A stretch of DNA of 64,000 bases, from assembly GCA_030407315.1 (NCBI GenBank), contig JALQPE010001828.1:58463-122462 (forward strand), in the 5' to 3' direction. Shown in pieces: positions 51,730 to 63,600 of this stretch. The notes under the pieces are model-generated. The model saw only the letters and a program-made list of their open reading frames with translations. It was not told where the DNA came from and did no database searches. A program made the translations under genes and the position numbers. Within the stretch, counting starts at the first letter, position 1; every line of letters starts with the position of its first letter. Source of the DNA: Asparagopsis taxiformis (lineage: Eukaryota; Rhodophyta; Florideophyceae; Bonnemaisoniales; Bonnemaisoniaceae).

Positions 51730-52863
51730 ATGTCACCAGCATTCATTTGTCGGCCGCCTCCGTTGAATTTGGTTCGACAAAATGTACGAAGAGCTCAGAC
51801 ATGTCCATCTCGAACATGCGGCGTGTTCCAACGAAGAACAAAGATATACGCTGAACTTAATGCAGCAGAGACAAACGCAGCGAATGCACCGAGACATTTG
51901 GAAAGTACGCTGCAGCGATACTTTGAGACCTTTTCGTGGCGCGGATACTCAATCAACTATCGAGTTGACGGCCCTGACGATGCATATCCAGTTCTTTTAG
52001 TACATGGCTTTGGAGCATCTGTGAACCATTGGCGAAAAAACATCCCCGCCCTTTCCGATACCGGTGCGCTTAAAGTGTATACAATTGACCTACTTGGGTT
52101 TGGAGCTTCGGACAAGCCGAGTCCCTCCAAGGTGTGTTATGGGCTACCACTCTGGAAAGAACTCATCTGTGACTTCATGAACGCGCAAGAAAGCGACCAG
52201 AAATGGTCTTTGGTAGGAAATTCTATAGGATCGTTGATTTCTCTCATGGCAGCTAATGAACTCGGGGAGAGTCGCATTAGGTCATGTGCGCTAATGAATT
52301 GTGCGGGCGGACTCGTAAGCTTCCGCTACTCCGAACTGAATTGGTTGCAAGCAATCTTGCTTCGATTGTTCAATATCATTTTATTCAACCGCTTCACAGG
52401 GCCGTTACTCTTTGAAAACTTTCGAAAGAAAGAAACTCTTGAAAACGTGTTGAAGCAAGTGTATATAGATGCTCAAGCTGTGTCGCATGAGCTGTTAGAG
52501 ATTATACGTCAGCCTGCCTTTGATGAGGGAGCATGTGACGTATTTCTGGCCATTTTGAATGGCGACGCGGGACCTACACCAGAAGAACTGTTATCCAGCT
52601 TGACATGGTGTCCTATGCTTGTATTGTGGGGCGAAAAAGACCCATGGACTCCATTTCAACAGGGATTGCACCCTGGAATCCAGTTTCCAAACTATCATCC
52701 AGGAATTGATCTTCATGTAATTCCGAACGCTGGACATTGCATACATGATGAATGTCCAGAAGTGATCAACGATTATCTTGTACCGTTCCTTACGGTGCAT
52801 GGTGAACAAGTTTCTGGAACTCCTGCGTCCAATGCGGTCAAATCGTATGAGAATTCCGAGTAG
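51730..52863 (+). CDS. Plastid-type alpha/beta hydrolase
   Basis: 377 residues from ATG 51730; a longer in-frame start at 51604 is possible. I prefer 51730 because MSPAFICRPPPLNLVRQNVRRAQTC reads as a transit peptide. The hydrolase fold is complete: VLLVHGFGASVNHWRKNIPAL (oxyanion hole HGFG), YTIDLLGFGASDKPS, nucleophile elbow LVGNSIGSLIS with S165, VLWGEKDPWTP (Asp) and IPNAGHCIHDECPE (His). The overall pattern, with a long lid around the NRFTGPLLFENFRKKE segment, resembles plant plastid hydrolases of the pheophytinase-like group. Substrate is not determined: a chlorophyll-related or lipid ester is plausible, but the GNSIG elbow alone does not decide. Confidence 0.85.
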   Translation: MSPAFICRPPPLNLVRQNVRRAQTCPSRTCGVFQRRTKIYAELNAAETNAANAPRHLESTLQRYFETFSWRGYSINYRVDGPDDAYPVLLVHGFGASVNHWRKNIPALSDTGALKVYTIDLLGFGASDKPSPSKVCYGLPLWKELICDFMNAQESDQKWSLVGNSIGSLISLMAANELGESRIRSCALMNCAGGLVSFRYSELNWLQAILLRLFNIILFNRFTGPLLFENFRKKETLENVLKQVYIDAQAVSHELLEIIRQPAFDEGACDVFLAILNGDAGPTPEELLSSLTWCPMLVLWGEKDPWTPFQQGLHPGIQFPNYHPGIDLHVIPNAGHCIHDECPEVINDYLVPFLTVHGEQVSGTPASNAVKSYENSE

Positions 52864-52924
52864 AATGCATTAGGTAAACATGTCAAGCATGTCCTGGTCC
52901 AGCATCCCCTATATATTGTGATCT

Positions 52925-54070
52925 TCATGTATGTGTATCGTCTGAGGCATTGGATGCAGAGGGGGTAGACTGCGAACTGGCTTCTCGACACGCTATCTTT
53001 CGTAAAAGGGCCCGTGCTAGAAATTGTTTTCGCGCAACGTAACGAACATCGTGTATGTACGTCTCATCATTGATAGCTCTTCTTGAAATCGCCTCATCCA
53101 AACAGTCGAGCGCATCAGAGAACGCTGCATCTTCTGCTCTGCACTCCACTTTCTGCTGTTGCCGAATATGTTTTGGATGAGTCGCAATATCTACACTCGT
53201 TTCAGGGTTTCGGTACCAATGTTGTTCAAGCCAAGTTTCAAGTTTGAGCTTGGAGGAATACAGATGTCGCAACACTGTCGACAGCTCTGATTTCTCCTCT
53301 ATTCTTGCTTTCATGACGCGATCACGATCAAGTTGTTCCTTTCTCTCTTCCTTGCGTGTTATGAAGGCTGCAACAGTATCAACAGCATTGTTTGAATTTT
53401 CATTTAGTGCTATTGTTAATCTCTGGGACAATGACGAAATTAGTCGACGGCGTTCATCCTCATCCTCGAATGAGTTTGATAAACGGGGCTTTGAATACAC
53501 TGGGGGCTTTTGGGCAAAAGCTTCGATCATAGCATGCACGGAACCGGAAATCGTGCTGTTGAGTGCATCCCAAGTGGAAAGGTAAGGGAGATATACGAGG
53601 CCGTTGGTGCAATCCACATGTGGGTGGCGTCGACGAAAGGACATATCGCAAGTTGGAACAACAAATATGAGGGGTGGGCCGTTTGGGTGGTAGGGCATGA
53701 GCCAAATATGCACTGGGATCTTATAAGTGGCGCCCTTGTAGGATATGGGAACTGTACCGCGGAGGGCAACGAGACGCTGTACGGTGCCCTCTGCGGAAGT
53801 GAAATTGTCAACTACGGGGCGGAGAGATGGAATATTGACTAGACATTCTGCCAACTCTCGAATGAGGCGAGATTCGGAATGAGTAGGGTAGGAACGGCAT
53901 TCGCGCTGTGAAGACGCAATGACAGATATTGGTGGTTAATATGAGACAAGCAAGGCAGTGATGTCGACGACTATGGAACGTAGCAAACTTACGAGATAAC
54001 ATTTGAGTTGTTTGTTACTCCACGACTCCGTCGGGAGACGGGCGGAAGAGGAGCGTACGACTTTGCGCAT
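52925..54070 (-). CDS. VPS23: ESCRT-I subunit TSG101/VPS23 (UEV domain)
   Basis: Two exons, 54070-53993 and 53905-52925, with an 87-bp phase-0 intron (GTAAGT...TTCACAG) give 352 residues. Joining them produces an N-terminus that lines up with TSG101 (SNKQLKCYL|RECRSYPTHSES, then LAECLVNIPSLRPVVDNF). The alternative ATG at 54002 would be out of frame. The UEV domain follows: LVALRGTVPISYKGATYKIPVHIWL, PPLIFVVPT, YLPYLSTWD; it binds ubiquitin but lacks the catalytic Cys of E2 enzymes. A coiled-coil middle is followed by the C-terminal steadiness box (AAFSDALDCLDEAISRR to LARALLRKIA). The Pro-rich linker is short. The protein sorts ubiquitinated cargo into multivesicular bodies. Confidence 0.85.
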
Positions 54071-55056
54071 ATAAACAGATATGAGATGAAATATCTATGC
54101 AATGTTGCGATACGATGATAGTCTGGGTGGATTGGGGACAAGCGAAGGGTGACGCATCGACTCTGCGGCTGGACTTGAGTTTGCGTAGGCGAGTGTGTAC
54201 GTGCACATGGCATGGGTGTCAGGCGCGCTGAGATGTTGTACCAAATATTTAATTTATTTTAGAAAATCAATCATGATTATTGTTGCGCCAGAGCAATGAG
54301 CTGCATGCGCTTCTCACGGATAGCCAGTGGTAATATTAGACGCCTGGCACGCATAGAATCGCGCAAGTACACTTATCAAAGCGCTTTTGCACAGTGTGAC
54401 AGGGATTTGTCGCGTGCCTTTCGACAGACACACAAGAGCTTTAAAGTGTACGCTATTGGTCAACAACTGAGCACCCTGACACGTTTCCGCTTTTACCAAC
54501 TCAAACAGCTCGCGTCGGGATGCAAATATTCCGTTATTTGTCATAACAATATCTTCCGTCGACACCATGTCCCAGTTTGTTGAAGATTTTTTAAACTCAG
54601 AGCCAATCACACTGAGCACAATGTGTTCGCTCCTGCAATTTTGAGCTTCCACATGCTCTTAGCTTGAACATTGATTTATGAGCATCGTCTTGTACAATTT
54701 TCGACCCGAACGAGTGCTGCTAGGCGCCAGCACCAAGCCAATCATCCACCTCTTGCTTCAAACATTTGCCTCATATCATATCTCATCGACGTCCTCTCTT
54801 ACTCTCAAACCAACGCCGCTTTCTGAGCATCGCAATCTACAATTCACCAACGACCGCCCCTTTTCTGTCAGTAACGCAATTCCAGCAGAGCGACCGCTCT
54901 TTTCTATTACTATTTATACAGACCCCTCACCCTCACAACACATTTGCTCACTGCTCTTTCGCACATCATTGTTTTCATTTCCTCTACCTTCTCTGCTCAC
55001 CCAACCTTCATCTCTTCAACCTTTCCGACTACGTCGATCTTGTTCACTATATTAAT
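54071..55056. promoter_or_regulatory. Divergent promoter, VPS23 and VOC genes
   Basis: About 990 bases. The last 400 bases before the VOC gene are C/T-rich on the plus strand, typical of 5' leader composition here. Open frames lack domains. No discrete element is assigned. Confidence 0.4.
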
Positions 55057-55633
55057 ATGGCTCGGTTGGAGCGCTCTGCCAAACAACACCGCCCTGAATT
55101 TACTCTTCCACTTACTGGTTTAAATCATATCAGTTTTGCTGTTCCGTTTCCGAAGGAAACAGCTCGTTTCTTCGAAACCCTCCTTGGCTTCAAGAGTCTT
55201 AAACGGCCGGATGCTATTGATAACATATGCACCGGAGCATGGATTCGCGGTATGGGACTCGAAATTCATTTCGTTCAGCCCGAATTCGATTCTCCACGCA
55301 ATCAACACAGGGCTGTACCGCTCAACAAAAACTGCATGTACAACTCAGACCTTCCCATCGACACTCGTTCTGATCATCTTGCTTTCTTGTGCACATCTGG
55401 AGATGAAGAAGGTTCTGCTTGGAATCGTATTATCGATATACTGACTGAGTGGGGCGTACAATATGAGGAGAGGTGCTATCCTGAAGACAATATCAAACAG
55501 GTACGTTATATAAATTGCTGGAAATTGTTACACCAGTTCAAATCCATTCGCTGACATGTTGTATGACCATTCCCAGTTGTTCTTTTGTGAGCCAACAAGC
55601 GGAATTCTCATTGAGGTTGGCACCAATCCTTAA
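55057..55633 (+). CDS. VOC-family (glyoxalase-like) protein
   Basis: Two exons, 55057-55500 and 55577-55633; the 76-bp phase-0 intron begins GTACGT and ends CCCAG. The product is 166 residues. Motifs: LNHISFAVPFPKETARFFETLLGFKSL (first His), GMGLEIHFVQPE (Glu/His), RSDHLAFLC (second His), and, from the second exon, LFFCEPTSGILIEVGTNP (second Glu, EPTSG standing for DPxG). All four metal-ligand positions of the vicinal-oxygen-chelate fold are present, so a metal-dependent lyase, isomerase or dioxygenase activity is possible. The short single module resembles plant glyoxalase-like proteins. Without the intron the last strand and its Glu would be lost, which supports the splice model. Confidence 0.85.
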
Positions 55634-56809
55634 GTTCGAACAGATTGAAGAATGAACGGTGACTTGGAGAGCAGGATAATGATTTCATTTCTTTGTAGTT
55701 GTTGAGGAGAAGCGAAGACAGACTATCGCTAATAGAGGGCACGGATCTAGAAACCCCTGAAACCTCTGTAGATTCTGTCAATTAAATGTTTGGTTCCATC
55801 CTTCCCTAAAACAAAATGGATTCAATCGTATATTGTTGAACGAAAAATTAAATTAGTGTTAATGATGCATGAGCGAATGCACGGGCTTGATCTTCAAATG
55901 TCCGAAGAGGTCAATTCTATCTGTCCCACACGAATACAGTACGGGTAGATGGCCATGGACACAGAAACTCATGCTGCTCATTTTAACTGAGATATTTTAT
56001 GAAAATAATAGATATTTTTGATTCAACCCTTGTTTTCTTCAAGAGGCTCCGATTTGCGGCCCACTGTTGAATTTTATCCCCGGATACTTTATTGCTTTTA
56101 GATGAGTCTATATGAATTTGGGAAGGTACAAGCTGTTTTTCATATTTGTAGAGCAGCTATGGTACCATTCAGCTTTCCTGCCCGAACGCCTAGATATTAG
56201 GGCTTAAATTCCTTCTCCCCGTGCAATATCATGCGGGATTATTCGCTTTGAGGCACAGCTTGCATGATATGTTGGATGACGTTCTCAATAAGAATTAATA
56301 AAAGCGCCTGGTAAAGGGCCATCAACCATCACATCTCTCCCTGTCCATGTGCAGCCCCTACAGCCAATTATATTACCTTTTCGTTTTGAGGAAAGCAAAA
56401 CAATTTGAACAGCCACGTATTACGGAAAGATGCTGTCCGTAAGAGTGCGGATAACCTACAAATTAGAGTGAAACACTTGTTTTATACGGTAGACTTGAGA
56501 AGTCTCTCCCTCCACTTGTGTCTATCGGACAAGCAAATTTCCTCATAAGGCCGAGAAAATTGGCCAAAAATTACGAAAAAACAGTCATTGTTCTGGCAGT
56601 TCAATTTGGACAATTTTTTTTGCAACTTTTCTGCGTTGAATGGTGTTCAGGAAGCTGTCAGGATGCTAATTCAATATTCAATCCAACCGACAAAAACAAA
56701 TTCAAATCAACCGACACCACTGTCGGTAAAAGTGAAAAGAGAAGTTATTTAAGCTAGAAACAGACGAGCAAAAGTAAAGTCGAAGGCAAGCGAATTGAAC
56801 AACTTCACA
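55634..56809. other. Intergenic stretch ending in a possible copia 5' LTR
   Basis: About 1.2 kb, A/T-rich, without credible genes. The final few hundred bases may be a retrotransposon LTR, since gag starts at 56874 and the run ...TTCACA at 56804-56809 could be the LTR end. No second LTR copy is in the window to prove it. A TATTTAAG core-promoter-like word is at ~56746. Confidence 0.4.
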
Positions 56810-56822
56810 GGTTATCGGCTCC
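56810..56822 (+). other. Candidate primer-binding site of the copia element
   Basis: GGTTATCGGCTCC directly follows TTCACA. It resembles the half-tRNA primer sites of some copia elements, which pair with a tRNA anticodon arm (GGTTATGAGCCC for initiator Met). Three mismatches leave the identity open. Confidence 0.3.
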
Positions 56823-56873
56823 TATCCGCCCACTGCGCATTCACAACCACCAACCTCCACGATCCCACGCACG

Positions 56874-57446
56874 ATGACGACACATAAACTCCCACAACTC
56901 GAAATCGAATCCGCGAACTACTGGCACCGATCTCTCCAGGCGCTAGCGAACGAACTTGACCTTGACTACCTCCTCGACGCAGCCACCACAGCGCCACAAG
57001 ACCCCACCGAATACACTGCTCACAAACGCAAACAGGAACGACTGACCCTCATCATTCTTGCCAGCCTTCCAAAGCGCATCACGAAAAACCTCACCGATGC
57101 CAACCTACAGCTCTCACCTCACCTCCTCACGCAGCATGTCCTCAATATGGTACAAGAACTCACTTCCATCGACCACTCTTTGCTCGAATCCCAAGCCCGC
57201 AACATACAACTCACCTCCATAACCAATGTTGAAGACTTCCTCTCCAACCATGAACAAATGCGTATAACCATGCGCAACGCCAACTATCCTCGAATTGCAG
57301 AGGAAAACACAACAATTCAATTCATGATCAATGGCATCAACAACATACCAGAACTACACTCCGCACATCAAATCATGATTCAAACACCACCACAAACCAT
57401 CTCCGAATTCTCCATGCGCCTTAGCCGTGCTGCCACCCACATTTAA
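56874..57446 (+). CDS. copia Gag
   Basis: 190 residues. The UBN2/gag-like helical pattern is visible (ANYWHRSLQALANELDLDYLL near the start, LIILASLPKRITKNL, HLLTQHVLNMVQEL). It would form the virus-like particle capsid. It ends at TAA before any zinc knuckle; the same frame reopens at 57720 with the protease, so a ~270-bp segment with stops separates them. Probably decayed. Confidence 0.65.
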   Translation: MTTHKLPQLEIESANYWHRSLQALANELDLDYLLDAATTAPQDPTEYTAHKRKQERLTLIILASLPKRITKNLTDANLQLSPHLLTQHVLNMVQELTSIDHSLLESQARNIQLTSITNVEDFLSNHEQMRITMRNANYPRIAEENTTIQFMINGINNIPELHSAHQIMIQTPPQTISEFSMRLSRAATHI

Positions 57447-57719
57447 AGGAACACACCCTACTTCCCTCGCCAAAACTTGCAACACACCCCAATCACTCAA
57501 TCCTACTTCCCAAACTATCTCAACCACACACCGTTCCCTCGCCACTTCAAGTACTCATCAAACAATCGCCCATTCATTCCCAATCATTGGAAATCCCTTC
57601 GGGCAAACAACCCGCCACATCCAACCCGCAAATCTCTAAAATAGTGCGATCTGCACCACTCCAGCACCCACAGCAATGACGAATGCCGAGTAAAGCGCAA
57701 CGAAGCCAATCACCCCAAA

Positions 57720-58685
57720 ATGAATACGGTTTTAACACACGGCGACTACTTCCCTCCGAGCAACATCGCACCGACACCTCCAGACGGACTGGAGCGTCCC
57801 TCCACCACAGCGCATACCAACCCAACAGATGACGAGCGTAAGTTATACGTGCTAGATTCTGGTGCACACCCTACACACCTCAACACACCCCGGAGCACAA
57901 CCCTTCCGGTACGTACCTCCCGTTTTTCGATAACAACAGCTAACCAAAGACACCCAATCACACACGCCGGCACCACTCAGATCCAAACTCCGGATTTGAC
58001 GCTGAATATCAGTAATGCGGTCGTCACACCTGCGGTAAATCACAACTTAGTCTCGGTACACACCATTGCATCCAATCATGGGCCTGTGACATTCACACCA
58101 CAGCATGCATTCGTACGACCCCACAACCAGAATTCATCTTACAAGATAGCGTCGTTCAGACGTGGCCTCTACATCGTCGACAGTAAACCGATCTACTTCT
58201 CTTCTACAAACCCTCCAAGCCACCCCATTGTCACGGCGAGCAACATCACAACTGCCTCCTCTACAAAATCAACCAAGCCACGTCGAACACAGTCCAAAAG
58301 CAGCTCCCACGGCCCACCCCCACCAGATGCACCCTCCCAAAACACAAGATCACGGCGCAAAGCAAGTGAATGGCCCCGACCGTGGCGCAGCGAAACACGT
58401 CCCACACCGCCAACACAAGCTAAGCAAACTAAGAAACCAGGCACAACTAGTCCTGCAACAAATCAAAGACCAGCACCCAAAATGATACCTACCCAAAGCA
58501 CACAAAACCGACCAACACAGCCAAATACGCATTCCCAAACCAGTATTATGCCATCACCAAGGCAGCCAACACTGCATACACAACATCCCAATCAACTTAC
58601 ACCTACACACACACAACCTAACGAGAACCCAGCTCCCTTACCTCCGCTCTTCCGACGTCCATTACCACCCACCAAAAAAACCTAG
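57720..58685 (+). CDS. copia aspartic protease region
   Basis: 321 residues from ATG 57720. The active-site triad region is YVLDSGAHPTHL, followed by copia-typical strands (FSITTANQRHPITHAGT, NISNAVVTPAVNHNLVSVHTI). The second half is low-complexity, Thr/Pro/Gln-rich. The frame stops at 58683 and the integrase continues in another frame, so this polyprotein is broken. Confidence 0.7.
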   Translation: MNTVLTHGDYFPPSNIAPTPPDGLERPSTTAHTNPTDDERKLYVLDSGAHPTHLNTPRSTTLPVRTSRFSITTANQRHPITHAGTTQIQTPDLTLNISNAVVTPAVNHNLVSVHTIASNHGPVTFTPQHAFVRPHNQNSSYKIASFRRGLYIVDSKPIYFSSTNPPSHPIVTASNITTASSTKSTKPRRTQSKSSSHGPPPPDAPSQNTRSRRKASEWPRPWRSETRPTPPTQAKQTKKPGTTSPATNQRPAPKMIPTQSTQNRPTQPNTHSQTSIMPSPRQPTLHTQHPNQLTPTHTQPNENPAPLPPLFRRPLPPTKKT

Positions 58686-58780
58686 AGCAGCATGCAAAAC
58701 AGCCCTCGCATCAAAACAAACGAACGCGGAACCCACTCACGCTACCACAACCGGGTGATACCCCGTCCACCTCCCATGAA

Positions 58781-59434
58781 CTCCACCTAAAACTAGGACA
58801 CGCAAACGCCCGCACACTCCGCAACATGTGCAAACACCAAGCATACCCAGCACTAATCAATGGAGAACATGAACAATTCCGCGAATTCACTTGTAGTGCA
58901 TGTGCACTAGCGGAAATGAAAGCAACAACACACAAACCAACCACACACAGCCACCAGACAGGGCAGCACATATCCTCGGATGTATGCGGACCACTACCCA
59001 CCACATCCCATCAAGGCAACAGATATTTTGTGACATTCATAGATACTAAAACGCGATTCATAACAGCCCACTGCGTACCGAACAGGACATCCATTCCTAC
59101 CCTCACAATCCAACACATGGAAATGGTACACACCACACAAGGTAAATATCCGCGCTTCTTCAGAACGGACAATGCCACAGAAAACTTATCATCCTCGCTC
59201 CAAGACCAACTCAAGGCACGCGGAATCTGTCACCTCACAACAGCACCATACACACCGCAACAGAACAGCCTAGCTGAACGAATCAATCAAACATTAATGA
59301 ACGTCGTTCGCGCAAGCCTATCACACAGCAATCTCGACACCTCCTACTGGCAACATGCGCTAATGGACGCAGTTTTCAAGATTAACATCACCCTTCACTC
59401 TACAACTCAACGCATACCATATTGTAGCAGGTAG
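58781..59434 (+). CDS. copia integrase (truncated)
   Basis: The zinc-binding pre-integrase module (LHLKLGHANARTLRNMCKH with His residues, then CSACALAEM) is followed by a DDE core. Its catalytic residues are SSDVCGPLP (D), FFRTDNATEN (D) and PQQNSLAERINQT (E). The copia hallmark after the core (NITLHSTTQRIPY) is cut at about 59421. The last dozen codons belong to the inserted sequence. Confidence 0.85.
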   Translation, partial: LHLKLGHANARTLRNMCKHQAYPALINGEHEQFREFTCSACALAEMKATTHKPTTHSHQTGQHISSDVCGPLPTTSHQGNRYFVTFIDTKTRFITAHCVPNRTSIPTLTIQHMEMVHTTQGKYPRFFRTDNATENLSSSLQDQLKARGICHLTTAPYTPQQNSLAERINQTLMNVVRASLSHSNLDTSYWQHALMDAVFKINITLHSTTQRIPYCSR

Positions 59435-60606
59435 AAAATCCGCTAGAGCGGCAAACCACCCGACAGGTGTCCCGAGCCTCGGTAGAGGAAGTGGTAGAGC
59501 AGATGAACCTTATAGTATACCCAGCGGGTAGTCTCGTATGAGAGAAGGGATCGCTACCCGGAGGGGGTTGTGCGATTATAGCGCTCACGCGAGGTGCGTA
59601 TTAATGGAGCAAGATGACGTAATCCGTCGAGCTGTTGGCTAACCCTAAGGTTTTCCCAGAGAGGGGTTGAACAATAGGTATGCGAACACTGTTCCTGTGG
59701 GTCGTAATTCCACTTGAGTTTACGTTTCTCTAGAAACCGTACCTACTGGCTATTCCAGTGGCCGTTTTATACTAAGTCTACTGTAAGCTAGGGTTAGTGG
59801 TTAGGAATAAATATCCAGTTAGTGACCAATCAGAACCCAATTACTGGCGCTCGCCTACCCGCGAGGTCATTGCCAATAGGCTTACATTGTAATGTATGGC
59901 TGATCAGCCTAAGTTAAAATTTGCCCCTTGTGGGGTCTTGGCCGGGGCCGATAGGCCCGGGTGGGGTTATTTGTCAGCCATAGCTGGTCCTAAGTATAGG
60001 AAACACGCCAGTTGGCTGGTGCCTTCTGATTGGCACATCCCGTAAGTGGGTACCCAATAGGGAAGCGACACGGCTCGATCAGCGAGGACCGCCAGGCGGT
60101 ACGACACGGCCCCCTCCTGAGAGATTTGTCGTCCCGACAAAATTTGATCAAATAAAATTACAATTTTTGGCTGTGGCCGTTGCATTGTGCAATTCAAAAT
60201 TTTCCCGCGCGCGGCGCGTGCACACTAAATGTGTTGTCCATCCGACTCTTCCCGAGTTCCGCCCGACCGTTTCCTATTGGAATCAATACCTGTTTCAGGT
60301 CCATCATCGCCCTAACGCAACACAGCGTATTCACCCCTTCGGTGTCCAACTGCGTCCACGCATTCGCGTCCTTTCCATTATCCCTCAAAGGGTTTTTGCG
60401 TCCATCTGCTAAATAATTAGCCGCGTGATCGCACGAGCGGTGCCAATTCGAGGCTTGCATTCGCCGTTTCGGCCCATTGCCTCGCGATCCCCCTTCCTGG
60501 GTTGAATAACGCAGCTCCCTCCCGGAAACTTAAGCCAATAGGCTACTTGTTCGTCCCGCTTCAGGGTTTTTATCAACGTCCGTCATCGCCTCTACTGGCT
60601 TTTAGG
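59421..60606. other. Non-coding leader / putative LTR and 5' UTR
   Basis: No gene. TG start at the insertion point, a TATA-like word and a poly(A)-type AATAAA would fit an LTR, but the 3' limit and primer site could not be placed. CGGTAG...GTGGTAGAGCA at ~59473-59500 resembles words in the foldback element's inverted ends. Confidence 0.35.
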
Positions 60607-63600
60607 ATGACCCCTCGTGCTCCGATTCAATTCGAATCCTCTGAAGAGGAAGGAGACAATATGGGTTCGCCCAATCGTCCTACCACACGCTCCAGCGTTC
60701 GCCGTCCCACGAGCGCCACCAGGCTTCCTCCTCCCGCACCGGGGTTCCGCCTACACCGGCTAAGTCCTCGTCGACTTCAGCGCCACGCGTGCCGTCAGCC
60801 ACCGCGGCTCAATCGCAAACGCGAACGCGTTCGACTGCCGCCAAAGGCACCGCTGACCCAGCGTCGCCTGCTGGCAAGGTTGTGAGTGCGCAAGCACGTT
60901 CCGAAGAGACGGTCCCCCCTACCAGGGCAAGCGCACAAGAGCGCGACTCTGTTCCGGCTGAATCGCCTGCTTCCCCGAAGCCTTCCACCCCAGTGGCAAG
61001 TGTCAAACCGTCATCGGTTAATCCGCCGTCACGCGAAGGTGAGTCATCGAAGGCCGCCGGCCCGTCCCCAAGGGGAGCCATGCCGGCCGACACCGAGGAG
61101 GTGATAGAAGTCGTCGCCGAGGGAGGCGCTACGCCCAGGCCAACAAGGCAGCCGAACGTCAGGCCTTCGCCAAGTTCGCGTCCGATTACTTCTCGTCCTT
61201 CCGCCCCGGCGGCTCGTACCTCTTCTGGTCATGACGCTTCAGCGAATCCCTATGAGGACTATGGCCGCCGCAACCAACAGATACTGGCGGACGCTCGAAA
61301 GCGTAGGGAAGAAGAATTGCGCCGCGAGGCTGCTCGAGCAGAAGCCGAGAAGGCTGCAGCCGAAAAGGCTAATGCTCAACCTGTCGAGAAGGTCATAGAC
61401 CCATATGCCTCTACTGGCAGAGTTACCCGAAGTGGGTCTGGTGCGGCTGCCGCCGATGCCTCTGTAGGCGTAAGACCGTCGGGCACCGCCTTAGTTGACC
61501 CTTACGCGGTTGCGTCTGCTCCAGCACCAGCTGTTCCGTCACACGACACTCCCCCTCGGGCACCTAAGCCGACTGCCAATTGGCGCTCCATGGGAGAATT
61601 CTACCCAGCCAATGCTGATGAACTGGTGGTATTCGACTCGCAAGCCTTGCCTTTCAGGCGTGAGCTCGCCGCTCCTTGGGAACACTACCCGTTTGCGCGA
61701 CTCCCTCGTAGGGACTTTACGGATCGCCCGAGAAGCGAGTTACGTCGCGATATGCTTCTCATGAGCTCCCTCCGGGGTCAAAACCATCAGGTTCAAAACG
61801 AATGTTGGTCGGCTTACGCCCGTCTCCCTTCGAGTCGCCCTATGCGTCACTTCCGTGTCCCCATACGCTATGCAGCGACAGGACTTTCCTGCTCCATCCC
61901 GGAGATGCGCTTTACGTCGAACGTATGAATCGCCGCTTGTTCCAAGAGGGATCGTACCAAGGCTCCGTAGCGGATCTACCGATGGTTCGGTCACGCTGGT
62001 TTGCGTACCCTCCACGTCCCGATACGGGTAGCTACGAGCATCATATGCGTTTGCACGCTAGGGTTACTTCCCGAAGGATGGGACGTCAGGTGACGGCGAA
62101 TGATTATCGCGTGTTCGCGCACCGTCATGGTAGCTCTGCTGAGCCGGCCACTAGACCCATGAAGGTAGCTAGGGAAGCTTTGGACCCGCTATGGGATGAT
62201 CCCACTTGGGAAGGCAAGTCATCTCCACCGATGTGTTGCCCGTTGCCGACCCTCCGTCGCTGGTGTATTTCCACAATTCCGCTCTTCGCGACGCGCCCGA
62301 ATGGCGAATGGACAGGTTCCGATCGTACCTCGAGTTGGAGAGGGATATCCTTATAGGGATCGAGTTGGCTCGTACCGCCGAGACGCGGGGCTTTGTGCCG
62401 GTGATGGCGGAGGAACTCCTCAATAGGGTGAGCAGTACTTGGTACGATATCCCGAAGGTTCCGGTGTCGGACGTGGTCCCCTATAGTCGGGAGTTACCTG
62501 GTTCGGTAGTGCGTCGGTTGCTGAAGGTGGCCCTTGGGGGTGATGATTATCCGCAGGAATTGGTCAGTACCAACATCACGGGAGTGGCACCGGAGAAGGT
62601 GGTTATCTACAGGACTGTTGACTTGCCGGTGAGGGCGTTACGTATTAACGTGTTAAACCATCGAGATGGTACAGTCGCAGAGCTGCCGCCTTATCGCAGA
62701 GATGGTGAGTTCACCGAAGATGGGTATTACGGCGTGGAGCCTGACAGGTATTCCGACGGTCACCCCGACTCTTACAAATATCAGCCTGTTGGCGAGGCAT
62801 TTGTGCCGCGTCCGTGGTGGACGGCCGCCGAGGCGGGAGGCCCAACCGGGCGTTCGCCTTACGCAGGACGGAGCTTAGCTCCTGTTGCTTCCTTACCACC
62901 CAGTGGTGCCGATGACTTGTACGAAAGTCAGGTCCCGATGACCGTCGCGCCTACCGCGCCAACCCTTCAGCCCACAGCTGCCCCTTCATCCCAAGTGGGT
63001 CCCGCCATGGAGGCGCTTCTGACATCCGACCAAGGCTCTGAGCCATCCGTGAACGGTGATGATGTAGTCACGCGTCAGCCTCCTGCTGTTGATATCCTAC
63101 GTGGGGAATTGTCGAGTCGCGAATTGCTATCGATTCCGCATGTGCGGCGGTTGGCCGATGATCTCGGGGATGGTACGGTGGCTTCCATTTTTGCCTCTGC
63201 CAATGGGCGTTACATCATAAGATCCGCGTTGGATGGACTCGCATTGTCGTGCATCACGTTAGCTGCTCGCTATAAGCAAGGACGCGAACAGCGTAACATC
63301 GCCCGAGAGCGTCGCCGCACAGCGGATAGGGAGGTTGAGGCCGCACGCCTGGAGGCAGCAGAATTGCGAACCCGGGTTGGGGAATTAGAAGGTGAGTTGG
63401 AGGACGCCAGGCGTCTACTGCAGCAAGCAGTTATTCCCGAAGAGGGTGGCGAGGAGGCAGTTCAGCCTGGCTACTCGCGTCGTCGCGCTAGGTCTCCCGA
63501 TGAGGGTCTTCCCGAACGCAACGTGCGTACTCGTCTTCATTCCCCCGTGGGTGCTGCGGATGCTAGTTAATCTTTACTTGCGCGTCTTGATGCCCGGTTA

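Larger units (their letters stand above)
56874..59420 (+). mobile_element. Ty1/copia retrotransposon, 3'-truncated by another insertion
   Basis: Three pol-type modules occur in Ty1/copia order (gag, protease, integrase) on the plus strand. The reading stops inside or just after the integrase at about 59421, where an unrelated sequence starts (TGTAGCAGG). Reverse transcriptase and RNase H are not in the window. Integrase placed before any RT is diagnostic of copia rather than gypsy. Confidence 0.8.

Noticed and set aside
53993..54002. ATG at 54002 as the start of VPS23
   Set aside because: It would leave one extra base at the junction and go out of frame; ATG 54070 keeps frame and gives the family's N-terminal pattern.
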